From Clostridiales bacterium (GTDB lineage: Bacteria; Bacillota_A; Clostridia; Oscillospirales; Oscillospiraceae), in assembly GCA_014799485.1 (NCBI GenBank), contig JAAVHY010000055.1, positions 1 through 28,476 of the forward strand: a stretch of DNA of 28,476 bases, in the 5' to 3' direction. The notes under the pieces are model-generated. The model was not told where the DNA came from and ran no database searches. It worked only from the letters and a program-made list of their open reading frames with translations. This document shows, one piece after another, positions 16,130 through 25,379 of the stretch; position 1 is the stretch's first letter, and every line of letters begins with the position of its first letter. A program made the position numbers and the translations under genes.

Positions 16130-19100
16130 TCACATCGTCAGGACGTAGTGGAAGATCATCGCGGCCTCCGCCCGGGTGATGGTCCCCTTGGGGTTCAGCT
16201 GCCCGTTGCTGCCCCGGATCACGCCCATCTGCACCAGGGAGCTCACGGCGCTCCTGGCATAGCTGGAGATCAGCTGATTGTCGGTAAAACGGGCCAGATC
16301 GGCCTCAGATCCACGGGGCGGGTTCTTGCCCATGGCCACCAGGGTATTGTAGATCATCACCATGGCGTCCTCCCGGGTGATGGCAACGGAGGGCTGGAAC
16401 CTGTTGTCCGACGAGCCCACGATGCCCAGCTGCTTGGCGGCGGCCAGCGCCTTGGAGTAGTAGGCGTTGGTCGGCACGTCGGAGAAGCTGTAGGTGCCCA
16501 CATTGGGGAAGTTGAACGCCCGGTCAAGTATCACCATGAAGTCCCGCCTCATGATATTCTGGCCCGGCCCGAACGAAGAATTGCCGATACCGTTCACCAC
16601 GCCGTTTTGGTACAGGTAGTCCACGGCGGAGGCGGCCCAGACATGGTTGCCCATGTCCCGGAAATAGCTGGAGCCGGTAGCCGGGACCACATTGAACACG
16701 ATCTTCCCGGTGACCTTCTCATTGCTGGTGCTCACCGCGGTGTAGTTCACCTCCACCTGGCCCTCATACCGCCCCCGGGGGACAAAGCTGAGCTGGCTGA
16801 TGTTTGGGCTGCCCGAAACATAATACTTGGTGCCGGTGTTGGCCGCGACGCCGGTGCCAAACTTGCTGTACCCCACGTACAACCGCCCGGCAGTGGAGGC
16901 GGGCAGGTTGTCAAGCGTGATGTAGGACAGCGGCTTGGTCATCTGCCACGAGCAGGCCGAGGTCAGATGGGACGCGCTGAGCTGCATGGGGTTGGCGTTG
17001 GTGCCGGTATAAGTGATCGTGTTGGGGGTGACCTGGATGACCACCTCGCCCGTAAACTGGGCGCCGCTGGTGGCGTAGCCGGTATACGGCAGCGTCACCG
17101 TCCCGGTGTAGTTCACGTTGGCCTGGAAGTAGACGTTGCCGATGAGGACCGTCCGGCTCGAGGAACTGGGGTTGACGCGGTAGCACTGGGTGGAGGTGGA
17201 TACGTTGCCGTAGCTGCTGCCGCTGATGTAATAGTAGCGCAGATAGCCCTGGGTGGAGCTGGGCGTCGAATTGAAGCGCACGTAATCCAGGCTGGCGCCC
17301 GTGGCGTTGATACAGGCGTTGTTAAAGTCGTTTACGTTGAAGTTTACCGTCCTGCCGCTGGCGATGCTGTAGCGCAGGCCCGTATGGGACGCATCGTCCA
17401 GGTTGATGTACACCGTGCCGGTGTAGACCGTCCCCCGCGTGCTGTAGCCCGTGTAGGGGATGGCCACCTGGTCGGGGGCGACGGAGGTGGACACGAAGGA
17501 AATCGTGCCCAGGCCCGGGGTGCCGGAGACATAATAGTTGGCGCTGGCGCTCACCACGCCGCTGTAGCTGCCGGACCCCCAGTAGTTCAGGTACATCGTC
17601 CCCTCCGTGGAGGAGGGCAGGGAGAAACGCACATAGGACAGCGCCTCGCCGGTGGTGATCAGGCACGCGGAGTTGAAGCTGGCGGCATTAAAGGCCACCT
17701 GCTCCCCCCGCCAGCCGTTGAAGTGGACGTCGGCGGAGTCATACCCGCCGTTCTGCTTGGTGATGTTGATGGTCACCCGCCCGGAATAGGTGCCCCCGTT
17801 GGTGTCCGTCCCCCGGTAAGCGATGGTGATCGTACTGGGGCAGGAGCTGGACGGCACAAAGCTCACCCGGTCCAGGCTGGGGGTGCGGCTGCGGTAGTAC
17901 TCGGTGTTGCCGATGACGGCCTGGCCGGTGTGGGTGGGACTGCTGTAGTCATATCTGAGCTCGCCCCAGCTGGCCTGGGGAAGCGTGAAGCTCACCGAGC
18001 TCAGCGTCCGGCCCCCCTGCTTGCTCTGGCAGATGCGGTTGAAGTCGTCCGACTGGAAGGACAGGGGCTGGCCGGCCACGGCGGAATAGGTCACGTCGCT
18101 CACCCCGGCCACCGACACCCGGATAATGCCGTTGAAGTACTGGTTGTCGGTGGTGACGCCGGTGTAGCTGATGTCGGCGTCGCCCTTGAAGTCACTCCTG
18201 GCCACGAAGGACAGGTCGCTCAGGGGAGAACGGCCCTGGGTCCTGTTCCCGGACAGGTAGTAGCGGTCGGCGGTGCCCACGCCCGCCCCGGTATCCGCCT
18301 CGGAGCGGTGGCTGTCGTGGAGGATGCCCTGGCTGGTGGCCACGGACAAGCTGGTGATGTAGCTCAGCGTGCCGCCGGTCTTGCTCCTGGCGATGCTGTT
18401 GAGCTGGCTGCTGATCTTGTCCATGCTGATGGAGCCGCCGGCGGTAACGCTGAGGCCCTGGATCAGGGCGGAGGTGTCCTCCTGCACGGTGACGGTCACC
18501 TCAGCGTCCGCGTAGCCGTCCAGGCTGGCGATCACCTTGGCCGTACCCGGCGTGCGGGCGGTGAGCCTGCCTTGCTCACAGGTCACGATGGACTCGTCGG
18601 TGCAGGTCCAAATGACGCTGCCGGCATTTTTCGCGTCGCCAAAGCGGGTCACCAGCAGCGTCTCCACCTCGCCTTCCCACAGGGAGAGCCTGCCGTTCTG
18701 GATCGTCTTGACATTGCCCTGCAGGGTGATGCCCGGAATCTCCACCTTCCACTCGCCCTCGGCGTTGCCGGAGGTCACCGTCAGCCACGCCTGGCCGGGG
18801 CCCACCGCCGTCACCACGGCGGAGCAGCCGCTGGGGTCATAGCTCGCCGGTTCCTTGACCACCCGGATGACGGACTGGTCCTCCGCCTTGCCGTCCGCGT
18901 CCTTTACGGTCCATCGGACGCTGTCATAGGTGAAAACAGGCTCGGGCACGTCGGGCTTCGCGACGACTCCGACCCGCAGGTTGTCGCCCCGTCTTTTCAG
19001 CCCCAGCTCCCACGTCCCGCCGGAGGGGATTTCTTCTTTCGTTGTTATGTTTATAGCTTCAAATCCGGTAGGCTTTGGCCCCACAGATACCGAGCACTCC

Positions 19101-19741
19101 GCCTTGATCTCCGGGTCCTCCGCCGACGAGACGGTGATGGTGGCCCTGCCCAGGTCATTGGCGGTGATCTTGGCGGTGACCTCGCCCCTGGCGTTGGCCT
19201 CACCCTGGGGCTCCACGGTGACCGCGCCCGCCGGGCTGCAGCTCCACACCAGCGTCTTGTTGTCGGCGTCTCTGGGGTCCACGGTGGCGGTCAATTCGGC
19301 CGTGCCCTCCGGGTTGAGCCGGAGCGACGTCAGGTTCAGCGTCACCTTGGTGACGTGGCGGGGCTCCCGGACTTCGACGTTGCATTCGGCGGTGATCTCC
19401 CTGCCCCTGCTGTCTTTGATGGGATTGCCCTCATCGTCCACCGCCGTGGCGGTGATTTTGGCTTTGCCCACGGCCATAGCCACAGTCTCACCGCTCTTTT
19501 TGACCACCACGACCCCAGGGTCACTGGACACCCAGTTCACCTTGACGGCATCGCCCGACGGCTTGGCGGTGGCGGTCAGCGTGAGCCTCGCGCCTATGGC
19601 CAGGTCCAGCTTCGTCTCGCTCAGCGTGATCCCGGTTATCGTGGTCTGGGCCGCGGCCATAGCGGGGGTGACCGCCACGGACAGCGCCAGGACCACAGCC
19701 AGGGCCAATGCGCCCAGGCGGCGCAATAACTTATGTTTCAT
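16130..19741 (-). CDS. Large SLH surface protein with Big_2-like domains and five tandem ~115-residue repeats
   Basis: A 1203-residue secreted cell-wall protein. Residues 1-30 are a signal peptide ending AMA. Two bacterial Ig-like (Big_2) domains cover about 34-125 and 127-220, with a third Ig-like segment near 355-425. Residues about 435-1022 form five tandem repeats of 112-125 residues, each with a GxLRYxY-like strand, a YYxSGxPxLxxISFV-like motif and a closing IPYTGY-x-YTGxVxINV-like motif; I cannot name this domain. Three SLH domains at the C-terminus (about 1025, 1084 and 1149 to the end) should bind cell-wall polymer. The ATG at 19741 follows AAAGGAG. It lies 77 bases after the 1818-residue SLH gene, with a terminator between. 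Likely an S-layer or adhesin-like protein; ligand unknown. Confidence 0.9.
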   Translation of the reverse strand: MKHKLLRRLGALALAVVLALSVAVTPAMAAAQTTITGITLSETKLDLAIGARLTLTATAKPSGDAVKVNWVSSDPGVVVVKKSGETVAMAVGKAKITATAVDDEGNPIKDSRGREITAECNVEVREPRHVTKVTLNLTSLRLNPEGTAELTATVDPRDADNKTLVWSCSPAGAVTVEPQGEANARGEVTAKITANDLGRATITVSSAEDPEIKAECSVSVGPKPTGFEAINITTKEEIPSGGTWELGLKRRGDNLRVGVVAKPDVPEPVFTYDSVRWTVKDADGKAEDQSVIRVVKEPASYDPSGCSAVVTAVGPGQAWLTVTSGNAEGEWKVEIPGITLQGNVKTIQNGRLSLWEGEVETLLVTRFGDAKNAGSVIWTCTDESIVTCEQGRLTARTPGTAKVIASLDGYADAEVTVTVQEDTSALIQGLSVTAGGSISMDKISSQLNSIARSKTGGTLSYITSLSVATSQGILHDSHRSEADTGAGVGTADRYYLSGNRTQGRSPLSDLSFVARSDFKGDADISYTGVTTDNQYFNGIIRVSVAGVSDVTYSAVAGQPLSFQSDDFNRICQSKQGGRTLSSVSFTLPQASWGELRYDYSSPTHTGQAVIGNTEYYRSRTPSLDRVSFVPSSSCPSTITIAYRGTDTNGGTYSGRVTINITKQNGGYDSADVHFNGWRGEQVAFNAASFNSACLITTGEALSYVRFSLPSSTEGTMYLNYWGSGSYSGVVSASANYYVSGTPGLGTISFVSTSVAPDQVAIPYTGYSTRGTVYTGTVYINLDDASHTGLRYSIASGRTVNFNVNDFNNACINATGASLDYVRFNSTPSSTQGYLRYYYISGSSYGNVSTSTQCYRVNPSSSSRTVLIGNVYFQANVNYTGTVTLPYTGYATSGAQFTGEVVIQVTPNTITYTGTNANPMQLSASHLTSACSWQMTKPLSYITLDNLPASTAGRLYVGYSKFGTGVAANTGTKYYVSGSPNISQLSFVPRGRYEGQVEVNYTAVSTSNEKVTGKIVFNVVPATGSSYFRDMGNHVWAASAVDYLYQNGVVNGIGNSSFGPGQNIMRRDFMVILDRAFNFPNVGTYSFSDVPTNAYYSKALAAAKQLGIVGSSDNRFQPSVAITREDAMVMIYNTLVAMGKNPPRGSEADLARFTDNQLISSYARSAVSSLVQMGVIRGSNGQLNPKGTITRAEAAMIFHYVLTM

Positions 19742-19760
19742 GGTTCAGGACTCCTTTGCC

Positions 19761-19795
19761 AAAAAGATGGGAGCGGGCGGGTTCCGCCCGCTCCC
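19761..19795 (-). terminator. Terminator between the two SLH surface-protein genes
   Basis: GGGAGCGGGCGG (19769-19780) pairs perfectly with CCGCCCGCTCCC (19784-19795) around a 3-base loop and is followed on the minus strand by ATCTTTTT. It ends only about ten bases before the ribosome binding site of the next gene, leaving no room for a separate promoter between hairpin and gene. Confidence 0.88.
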
Positions 19796-19818
19796 GGGGT
19801 GTGTGTCTGTGCGCCAGC

Positions 19819-22800
19819 TTATACGTAGTCGGAGGTCACATACTCCGGCCCCTGCATATTCCTGGGAATCGCGCGCTTGGTGACCTCGCCGGTATTCCAG
19901 TCGTAAGTGACCCTGATCGCGATGCCGGCGGAAGGCACGGTGGCGCCCCACCAGTTACTCAGGTCGGCCGGCAGGGTGATCTCCCAGGTGGTCTTGCCCG
20001 AAGAGGGTTTCGAAACCTCGCCAACCTTAAACGAGAGGGAAGTAGTCTCACCCAGCCGTTTATTCGCTGATGTTCCATCCACGTGTTCCTTCGAAATGGA
20101 GGGGCCGGTCGTCGACATATTGATATAGTCGAACCGCTGCCACGTCCTGCTGTTGTATGTCACCAGACCGGGGGTAGTGCCGGCGGTCACGCCGGTGGGC
20201 AGGGTCGTCCCGGTGGGCGCAATGTGGAGGATCGGATAGATGGCGGTGGAACCCACCCGGTAGTAAAGGGTCTTATGGAAGTTGATGGATATCTCCCCCG
20301 TGATCTTATTGCTGTCCCCTTCCACGGGATAGAAGCCGGCGGTCACCGAGTTGATCTTGGGGTAGTCGGTATCCTGCTTCTGGACATAGTACGCGGCGCG
20401 GAACACATCGGCGGAACCGGCAGTGCTGGCCGCCACCGCCACGCAGATGTACTGCTCGGTGTTTTGCATATCGGTGGCCTTATAGTTGAACATCGTACTG
20501 CCGCTGAGGGTGCCGTCCGGCTGCAGGGTGGCGGTGATCCTCACCGGGCGGTCCGGCCCGGTGGCCAGCGAGGAATCCGACCCGCCGAAGCCGTTGCGGA
20601 TGTCCTGGGCCACCTTGGCCTTCAGGTTGTCCGAGGCGATGTAGTCAAACACAGAGCCATTCCCGTAGTCTTCCCGCATGGCCTGGATTACCGTATAGCC
20701 CCCAAAACGGGTCATGATGTCGCTGGCAAGGCCGTCCGCCCAGGGGGTGCCGATGCCGAGCTTGTTCGTGCCCGTCCCGGTCTCCTGGGTATACAGCGCG
20801 CTGAATGTCTTTTTGAATACATCGTTCAGCGCGGTGCTGCTGTTGATCAGCAGCCGCTGGGACACATTGGAGGTCTGATCCACAGTGGCCCGGACGTCGG
20901 TGTTTTCAATGATGTCCAGCTGGAGATTGGGTTTGGCCGCCTCCGGCGTCACGAAGTAGAAGCCTACCGCGTTGTCCGCCCAGGACTCATACGCCGTCCC
21001 CTGGGGCACCATGCAGATGAAGTAAGCGCTGTTGGCCTTGCAGAAGTCGCTCAGGTCGATGGGCGCGCCCGTCCCCGCGGGCACGGATTCGGTGCTCTTC
21101 ACCCTGATGCCGGTGGTCTGCTCGTTGAACTGCCCCGGGCTCATCACCAGCGTGCGGGTGGGCTGGGAAAGCACCGCGCCCGTGTTGGGGTTGCCGTTGG
21201 TGGTGCCGCCGATCTTATCCATCTTGGTGATTGCGGGCTGCTCATCCTCGCCCGCCAGCCGGACCGTCACGCCGTACTGGGTGTCGTAGTTCGTCCCCAC
21301 CCTGCCCAGAACGGTGTCCGTTATCTTGATCTTGTTCGGGCCGGGCACGCTGACCGTAGCGCCGTTCTCGGTATAGGTCAAGTTATTCAGCGGGATCACC
21401 ATGTAGTTGACCCGCCCGTTGTTGTTCATCGTCACGTCGATATACGGGCCCCGGCCGTTCCGGCTTTCCACGAAGCTGGTGGCCACGATCTCGGGCGGCT
21501 TGGTGTCGGTGAACTCGATTCTGGGGAGGAACTGCTCCGGGGCGCCGATAGAGGTCACGCCTCCGCCTTCGGTGGCGGTGGTGTACCGGTCATCATAGTT
21601 GAACGCGGTGTTGCTCAGGTACTCCAGCGGGTTGTCCTCGCCGGCCACCACAGAGATGCGCACATTATACTGGGCGCTCCAGCCCGCAAAGTCGGTGGTG
21701 TTCTGGCCCCGCTGGGTGAGCCGGTCCACATGGATGACGTAATCCCGGGCGGTGAGGTCCTCCAGCTTGGCGAACTCGCTCTTGCCCTGGATATGACGGG
21801 TCAGGCTGACATAGGCGTAGCCGCCGCGCTCCGAGCCGGAGCCCAGGATCTCCGCGCTGCCCTCCCGCTCCCAGGGCACGTTCTCGTCTGTGGTAACTGG
21901 CCTGGAATAGAGGGTAAACACCATGTCGTTGTTGGACCAGATCAGCATATCCCAACACATCTCTTCTCCCACGTTGCCCTGGGACATGGGATCCAGGCGG
22001 AACTTCGCGTCGATGCGCTGGGGGGGGTTCTTCTCGGCGTCAGCCGGGCTGATAAAGTTCGGGTCTACGATGGTCAGCTCACCGTATCTCTCGTCGTCGC
22101 TCCTCTTCGCCGTAAAGAGGGTGTTGCCCGTTGTGTTGGTCGTGTCCTTGTTCTTCGCCGCCAGCATAAAGCCGGGGGACTTGCTGGGCTCCGACAGGTT
22201 CACGCTGGCGAACTTGGTGGTGAAATACTGCACCTGCATGATACCCTCCCGGGTCTGCTCCACGGGGCCGCCCGCCACCAGCTCGTTGGCCTCCGCGGAA
22301 ACGTCCCGGATGTCGTTGAGCACAAAGTGGTAGGTGGCGCCGCTGGCCAGGTTCAGGGCGCTGGCGCCGCTGGCCTGATCCACCTTGCCGTCGTCCCCCT
22401 TCACGGTGGGGAAGGTGACGGTCAGGTTGCCGTTGCTGTCCGGGCCGCTCACCTGGGCGTAGCAGTAGTTGATGACCCAGCTGGTGGAATTGTTCTTAAT
22501 GACATATTTGTCAGGGTTCTCATCTGTCGGCTGAGCCGAGCACGACGTACAGGCTTCCGCTATGTCATCCGCGTTGCGCCCTATCTGGCCTTTATACAGC
22601 CTGATGTGATCGTACAGGGCCCTGGCCAGGTTGTTGCGGGCCGCCGCTTCCGCCTCTGCCGCGCCCTTTGCGCCGTTGTTGGCGCTTGCCGCCTTCTGCA
22701 CCTCCTCGTACAGCTTGAGGAAGGTGGTATCGCCCGTGCCGCCCTTGACGTTTTCGGAGAACACCAGCTTGATGTTGCTGTCCGCCCGGGGCTTGCCGCT

Positions 22801-25275
22801 GCCGTCGGTGATGGTGGGCTCGAAGTCCTGGCGCAGCAGCTGGGGCGGGGTGTTGTCCTTGGTCTGCACCAAAACCTTCTTGATCTCGGAGTAATTGCCC
22901 GCCGCGTCCTTGGCCACCATGTACATATAATAGGAAGACGTGCCGGTCTTGGAGCTGTCCAGGGTGCGGGTCTCGCTCTGGCTGATGGTGACTTCCTTGT
23001 TGGCGTTGGCGGCGGAGATCTGCTTCCGGCCGTTCTTGGTAAACTTGCCCGAACCGGTTTCGATCTTGATCTTCAGGGCGCGGTCATCCGGGTTGAACTC
23101 TCCGTCGATTTCCCGTCCCTCGAAGGTGGCCTCGCTCTCCGAGCCCTCGGGGATGATGGTCCAGAAGACGGTGGACGCCTCGTCCACGGTGACGTTCATC
23201 TCGATGGCGGTCTCGCTGGCGGTGCCCGCCTGCGTCCTGGTGATGATGGGATCCCGCTCGTCCGGCGTCCTGAACGCGACAGAGTACACCCGGGAGCTCT
23301 TGGCCCCGTCGTAGTCGGTGAGCCACAGGTAGACCACATAATCGGTCTGCTGGTCCAGCTGGCGGCTGTTCACGTTGATGTTGACGTTGGTGTTCTTCAC
23401 CACGTCCCGCACGCCGTAGCCCAGGTTGCCGCGCACGGCGTTGGCCTTGAACTCCGCGGGGGTGGGGGCGGTAGCGCCCTTGGGCAGCAGCGCGTAGTAG
23501 AGCTGGCAGCTCTTGTTGGGCATACCGGTGACCTGGGCCACCGTGGTGGTGTTCCTGGACATATAGGGGTTGGAGGTAAAGGCGGGCACAGTGCCGTCCG
23601 GGGTGGAGAAGGCGGTGACCTTCAGGGGGCTGTGCTGGCCCCGGTTGTCCACAAAGACGGCGCTGACGTAGTAGGAGCCGTCCTGGGTCAGCCCGCTGAG
23701 GGCGGGCGAGGCTGTGTACTCGGTCTTGCCGGCGGCGGCCTTCACGGAGCCGGACTTGAGGATCTTCCCGCCATAGCTGGGCGGCTCGATCAGGTTGTCC
23801 TCGCTCACCGAGCCGTCGGACACGGCGGTGACCGCCCAGTAAATGGTGCCCGGCTTATTGGTCTTGAACACCAGCGAAGCCGAGTTGGGGGCGATGTTCT
23901 TCACCTTGGGGTAGCCCGCCTCCAGCCGGGGGTCGGCGGAGGACTCGGCGGCCTGGGCGCTGTTCATGTTGGAGCCGTTGATGTCGGCGGTGATGCCCGG
24001 CCGGATGGTGATGTCGTCGGGGAGCTGCTCCACAGTGGTGCCCGCGGCGCCCACGTTCAGGTTCTCCACGTCGCCTTCGCCCTCCACGCGGGTGGCCACG
24101 TCCAGGTTCAGGTCGCCCACCTGGGCGTCGCCGTCCACCAGGACGGAGGAGTTGGTGGCGTATTCGTCCATGGTGATCTTGTCCGTGACGCCCTGGACCA
24201 CCTCCAGGCTGGAGTTGGGTGTGCGGTTGACCACCTCTTTGACATTGCCCGCCAGCTGGAGCAGCTTGCCGCCGTCCTGGATGATCAGGCTCAGGCCGTA
24301 GCCGGGCAGGGAGGAATCGTCCACATAGGCGTTGGTGCGCACGGTGGTGGTGCCGATGCCGGTGATGCCCTCCGCCCGGATGGTGACGAACTGGCCGCTG
24401 ATGCTGTCCACCGTCATGGCGTTGGCGCTCACGTTGCGCAGGGTGACGCTGCTCTGGCTGGAGTTGCTCTCGCCGCCGCCGCTGATGATGATCTCACCCA
24501 GCACGTTGACGTTCTCCAGCAGCACGTCGCCCAGGTCGATGCCGCCGGTGAGGTAGAGGTTGCCGGCGATGGTGCCGTTTTGCAGCTTCACCCCGGCGGT
24601 ATTGACGGTGACGTTGCCGTACACGTCGCCCAGGGTGTGCTCACCCTTGGTGTTGACCATGGTGCCGACGGCCTTCACCAGCATGGAGGCCACCTCGCCC
24701 CGGGTGATGTTCTGCAGGGGCTTGAAGCTGCCGTCCGAATAGCCGCTGATGATGCCCATGTCGGCGGCGGCGCCCACCAGGCCCCGGCTCCACTCGCTGA
24801 GGGAGCGGCTGTCGCTGAACTGGAGCCCCTCGCCCACGTTTTCCTGGAGCATCATGTTCCGGGTCAGCAGCACCGCGGCCTGCTCCCGGGTCAGGTTGGC
24901 CCTGGGGAGGGCGTAGCCGGAAGCGCCCTTGAAATAGCCCATGTTATAGGCGATGTTGATGTCGTCGTAGTACCAGTCCCGGGTACTCACGTCCGGAAAC
25001 GGCATTTCACCCAGCCGTTTATATCCGTAGGCGCGGTTCATCATGGCGACAAACTCCGCCCGCGTAATGGCACGGTCCAGGGCCAGGTTGCCGTTGTCGC
25101 CGCGCATGACGCCCCACTCCATCAGCTTTTCAGCATAGGGCATGGCCCAGTGGGCCGCCTGGGCGGGGAGTATCGCCCCCGGCAGCAGGGCAAGGATCAG
25201 CGCCAGGGACAGGATGCCTGCCAGCCCCCGGCGCAGCCAGTTTCGGGTGGTGGTTTTCTTCGGATGCTTGCTCAT
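19819..25275 (-). CDS. Giant SLH-anchored surface protein, beta-rich (1818 residues)
   Basis: A secreted cell-wall protein. It has a long signal peptide (basic start, hydrophobic core about 18-36, cleavage after AQA at 40) and three N-terminal SLH domains (about 41-88, 91-148, 151-207). A region of short periodic beta-strand repeats follows (about 210-445, rich in V, G, N and T, such as GNVTVNTAGVKLQNGTIAGN), suggesting a solenoid. Beyond this come several fibronectin-III/Ig-like segments (for example SASLVFKTNKPGTIYWAVTA and TAIEMNVTVDEASTVFWTII) and a long tail I cannot assign. A few cysteines (MCWDM, EACTSC, NYCYAQ) are unusual for such a protein. The ATG at 25275 has AAAGGAA upstream. It is the fourth gene of the minus-strand series. 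Probably an S-layer-associated or adhesive protein. Confidence 0.9.
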   Translation of the reverse strand: MSKHPKKTTTRNWLRRGLAGILSLALILALLPGAILPAQAAHWAMPYAEKLMEWGVMRGDNGNLALDRAITRAEFVAMMNRAYGYKRLGEMPFPDVSTRDWYYDDINIAYNMGYFKGASGYALPRANLTREQAAVLLTRNMMLQENVGEGLQFSDSRSLSEWSRGLVGAAADMGIISGYSDGSFKPLQNITRGEVASMLVKAVGTMVNTKGEHTLGDVYGNVTVNTAGVKLQNGTIAGNLYLTGGIDLGDVLLENVNVLGEIIISGGGESNSSQSSVTLRNVSANAMTVDSISGQFVTIRAEGITGIGTTTVRTNAYVDDSSLPGYGLSLIIQDGGKLLQLAGNVKEVVNRTPNSSLEVVQGVTDKITMDEYATNSSVLVDGDAQVGDLNLDVATRVEGEGDVENLNVGAAGTTVEQLPDDITIRPGITADINGSNMNSAQAAESSADPRLEAGYPKVKNIAPNSASLVFKTNKPGTIYWAVTAVSDGSVSEDNLIEPPSYGGKILKSGSVKAAAGKTEYTASPALSGLTQDGSYYVSAVFVDNRGQHSPLKVTAFSTPDGTVPAFTSNPYMSRNTTTVAQVTGMPNKSCQLYYALLPKGATAPTPAEFKANAVRGNLGYGVRDVVKNTNVNINVNSRQLDQQTDYVVYLWLTDYDGAKSSRVYSVAFRTPDERDPIITRTQAGTASETAIEMNVTVDEASTVFWTIIPEGSESEATFEGREIDGEFNPDDRALKIKIETGSGKFTKNGRKQISAANANKEVTISQSETRTLDSSKTGTSSYYMYMVAKDAAGNYSEIKKVLVQTKDNTPPQLLRQDFEPTITDGSGKPRADSNIKLVFSENVKGGTGDTTFLKLYEEVQKAASANNGAKGAAEAEAAARNNLARALYDHIRLYKGQIGRNADDIAEACTSCSAQPTDENPDKYVIKNNSTSWVINYCYAQVSGPDSNGNLTVTFPTVKGDDGKVDQASGASALNLASGATYHFVLNDIRDVSAEANELVAGGPVEQTREGIMQVQYFTTKFASVNLSEPSKSPGFMLAAKNKDTTNTTGNTLFTAKRSDDERYGELTIVDPNFISPADAEKNPPQRIDAKFRLDPMSQGNVGEEMCWDMLIWSNNDMVFTLYSRPVTTDENVPWEREGSAEILGSGSERGGYAYVSLTRHIQGKSEFAKLEDLTARDYVIHVDRLTQRGQNTTDFAGWSAQYNVRISVVAGEDNPLEYLSNTAFNYDDRYTTATEGGGVTSIGAPEQFLPRIEFTDTKPPEIVATSFVESRNGRGPYIDVTMNNNGRVNYMVIPLNNLTYTENGATVSVPGPNKIKITDTVLGRVGTNYDTQYGVTVRLAGEDEQPAITKMDKIGGTTNGNPNTGAVLSQPTRTLVMSPGQFNEQTTGIRVKSTESVPAGTGAPIDLSDFCKANSAYFICMVPQGTAYESWADNAVGFYFVTPEAAKPNLQLDIIENTDVRATVDQTSNVSQRLLINSSTALNDVFKKTFSALYTQETGTGTNKLGIGTPWADGLASDIMTRFGGYTVIQAMREDYGNGSVFDYIASDNLKAKVAQDIRNGFGGSDSSLATGPDRPVRITATLQPDGTLSGSTMFNYKATDMQNTEQYICVAVAASTAGSADVFRAAYYVQKQDTDYPKINSVTAGFYPVEGDSNKITGEISINFHKTLYYRVGSTAIYPILHIAPTGTTLPTGVTAGTTPGLVTYNSRTWQRFDYINMSTTGPSISKEHVDGTSANKRLGETTSLSFKVGEVSKPSSGKTTWEITLPADLSNWWGATVPSAGIAIRVTYDWNTGEVTKRAIPRNMQGPEYVTSDYV

Positions 25276-25295
25276 GGATGTGACCGTTCCTTTCC

Positions 25296-25312
25296 GGCGC
25301 GCGGGGCGCGCC
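25296..25312 (-). repeat. GC-rich palindrome in the leader of the 1818-residue SLH gene
   Basis: GGCGCGC (25296-25302) and GCGCGCC (25306-25312) pair perfectly around a 3-base loop, directly 5' of the ribosome binding site. No U tract follows. It may affect translation initiation or mRNA stability; this is inference. Confidence 0.4.
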
Positions 25313-25341
25313 TATCCGTGTCTGCTGAGTTGATCTATCGT

Positions 25342-25372
25342 AAAAGGGCAGCCGGGATCAAAATCCCCCGGC
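25342..25372 (-). terminator. Probable terminator or attenuator after the first PilZ gene
   Basis: On the minus strand GCC-(GG)-GGGAT pairs with ATCCC-GGC (within 25351-25372, with a two-base bulge) and is followed by TGCCCTTTT. It lies just after the PilZ stop and before the SLH gene. The imperfect stem and short T tract suggest partial termination. Confidence 0.5.
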
Positions 25373-25379
25373 CGGCCTT

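Noticed and set aside
16650..18440. Tandem repeats considered as a CRISPR or DNA-level satellite
   Set aside because: The repeats are at protein level, over 330 bases long, diverged, and within one intact reading frame.
15698..19729. Plus-strand open frame of 1343 codons opposite the PilZ and 1203-residue SLH genes
   Set aside because: Same shadow effect: no recognisable domain and no ribosome binding site, and it runs through two genes and their intergenic region.
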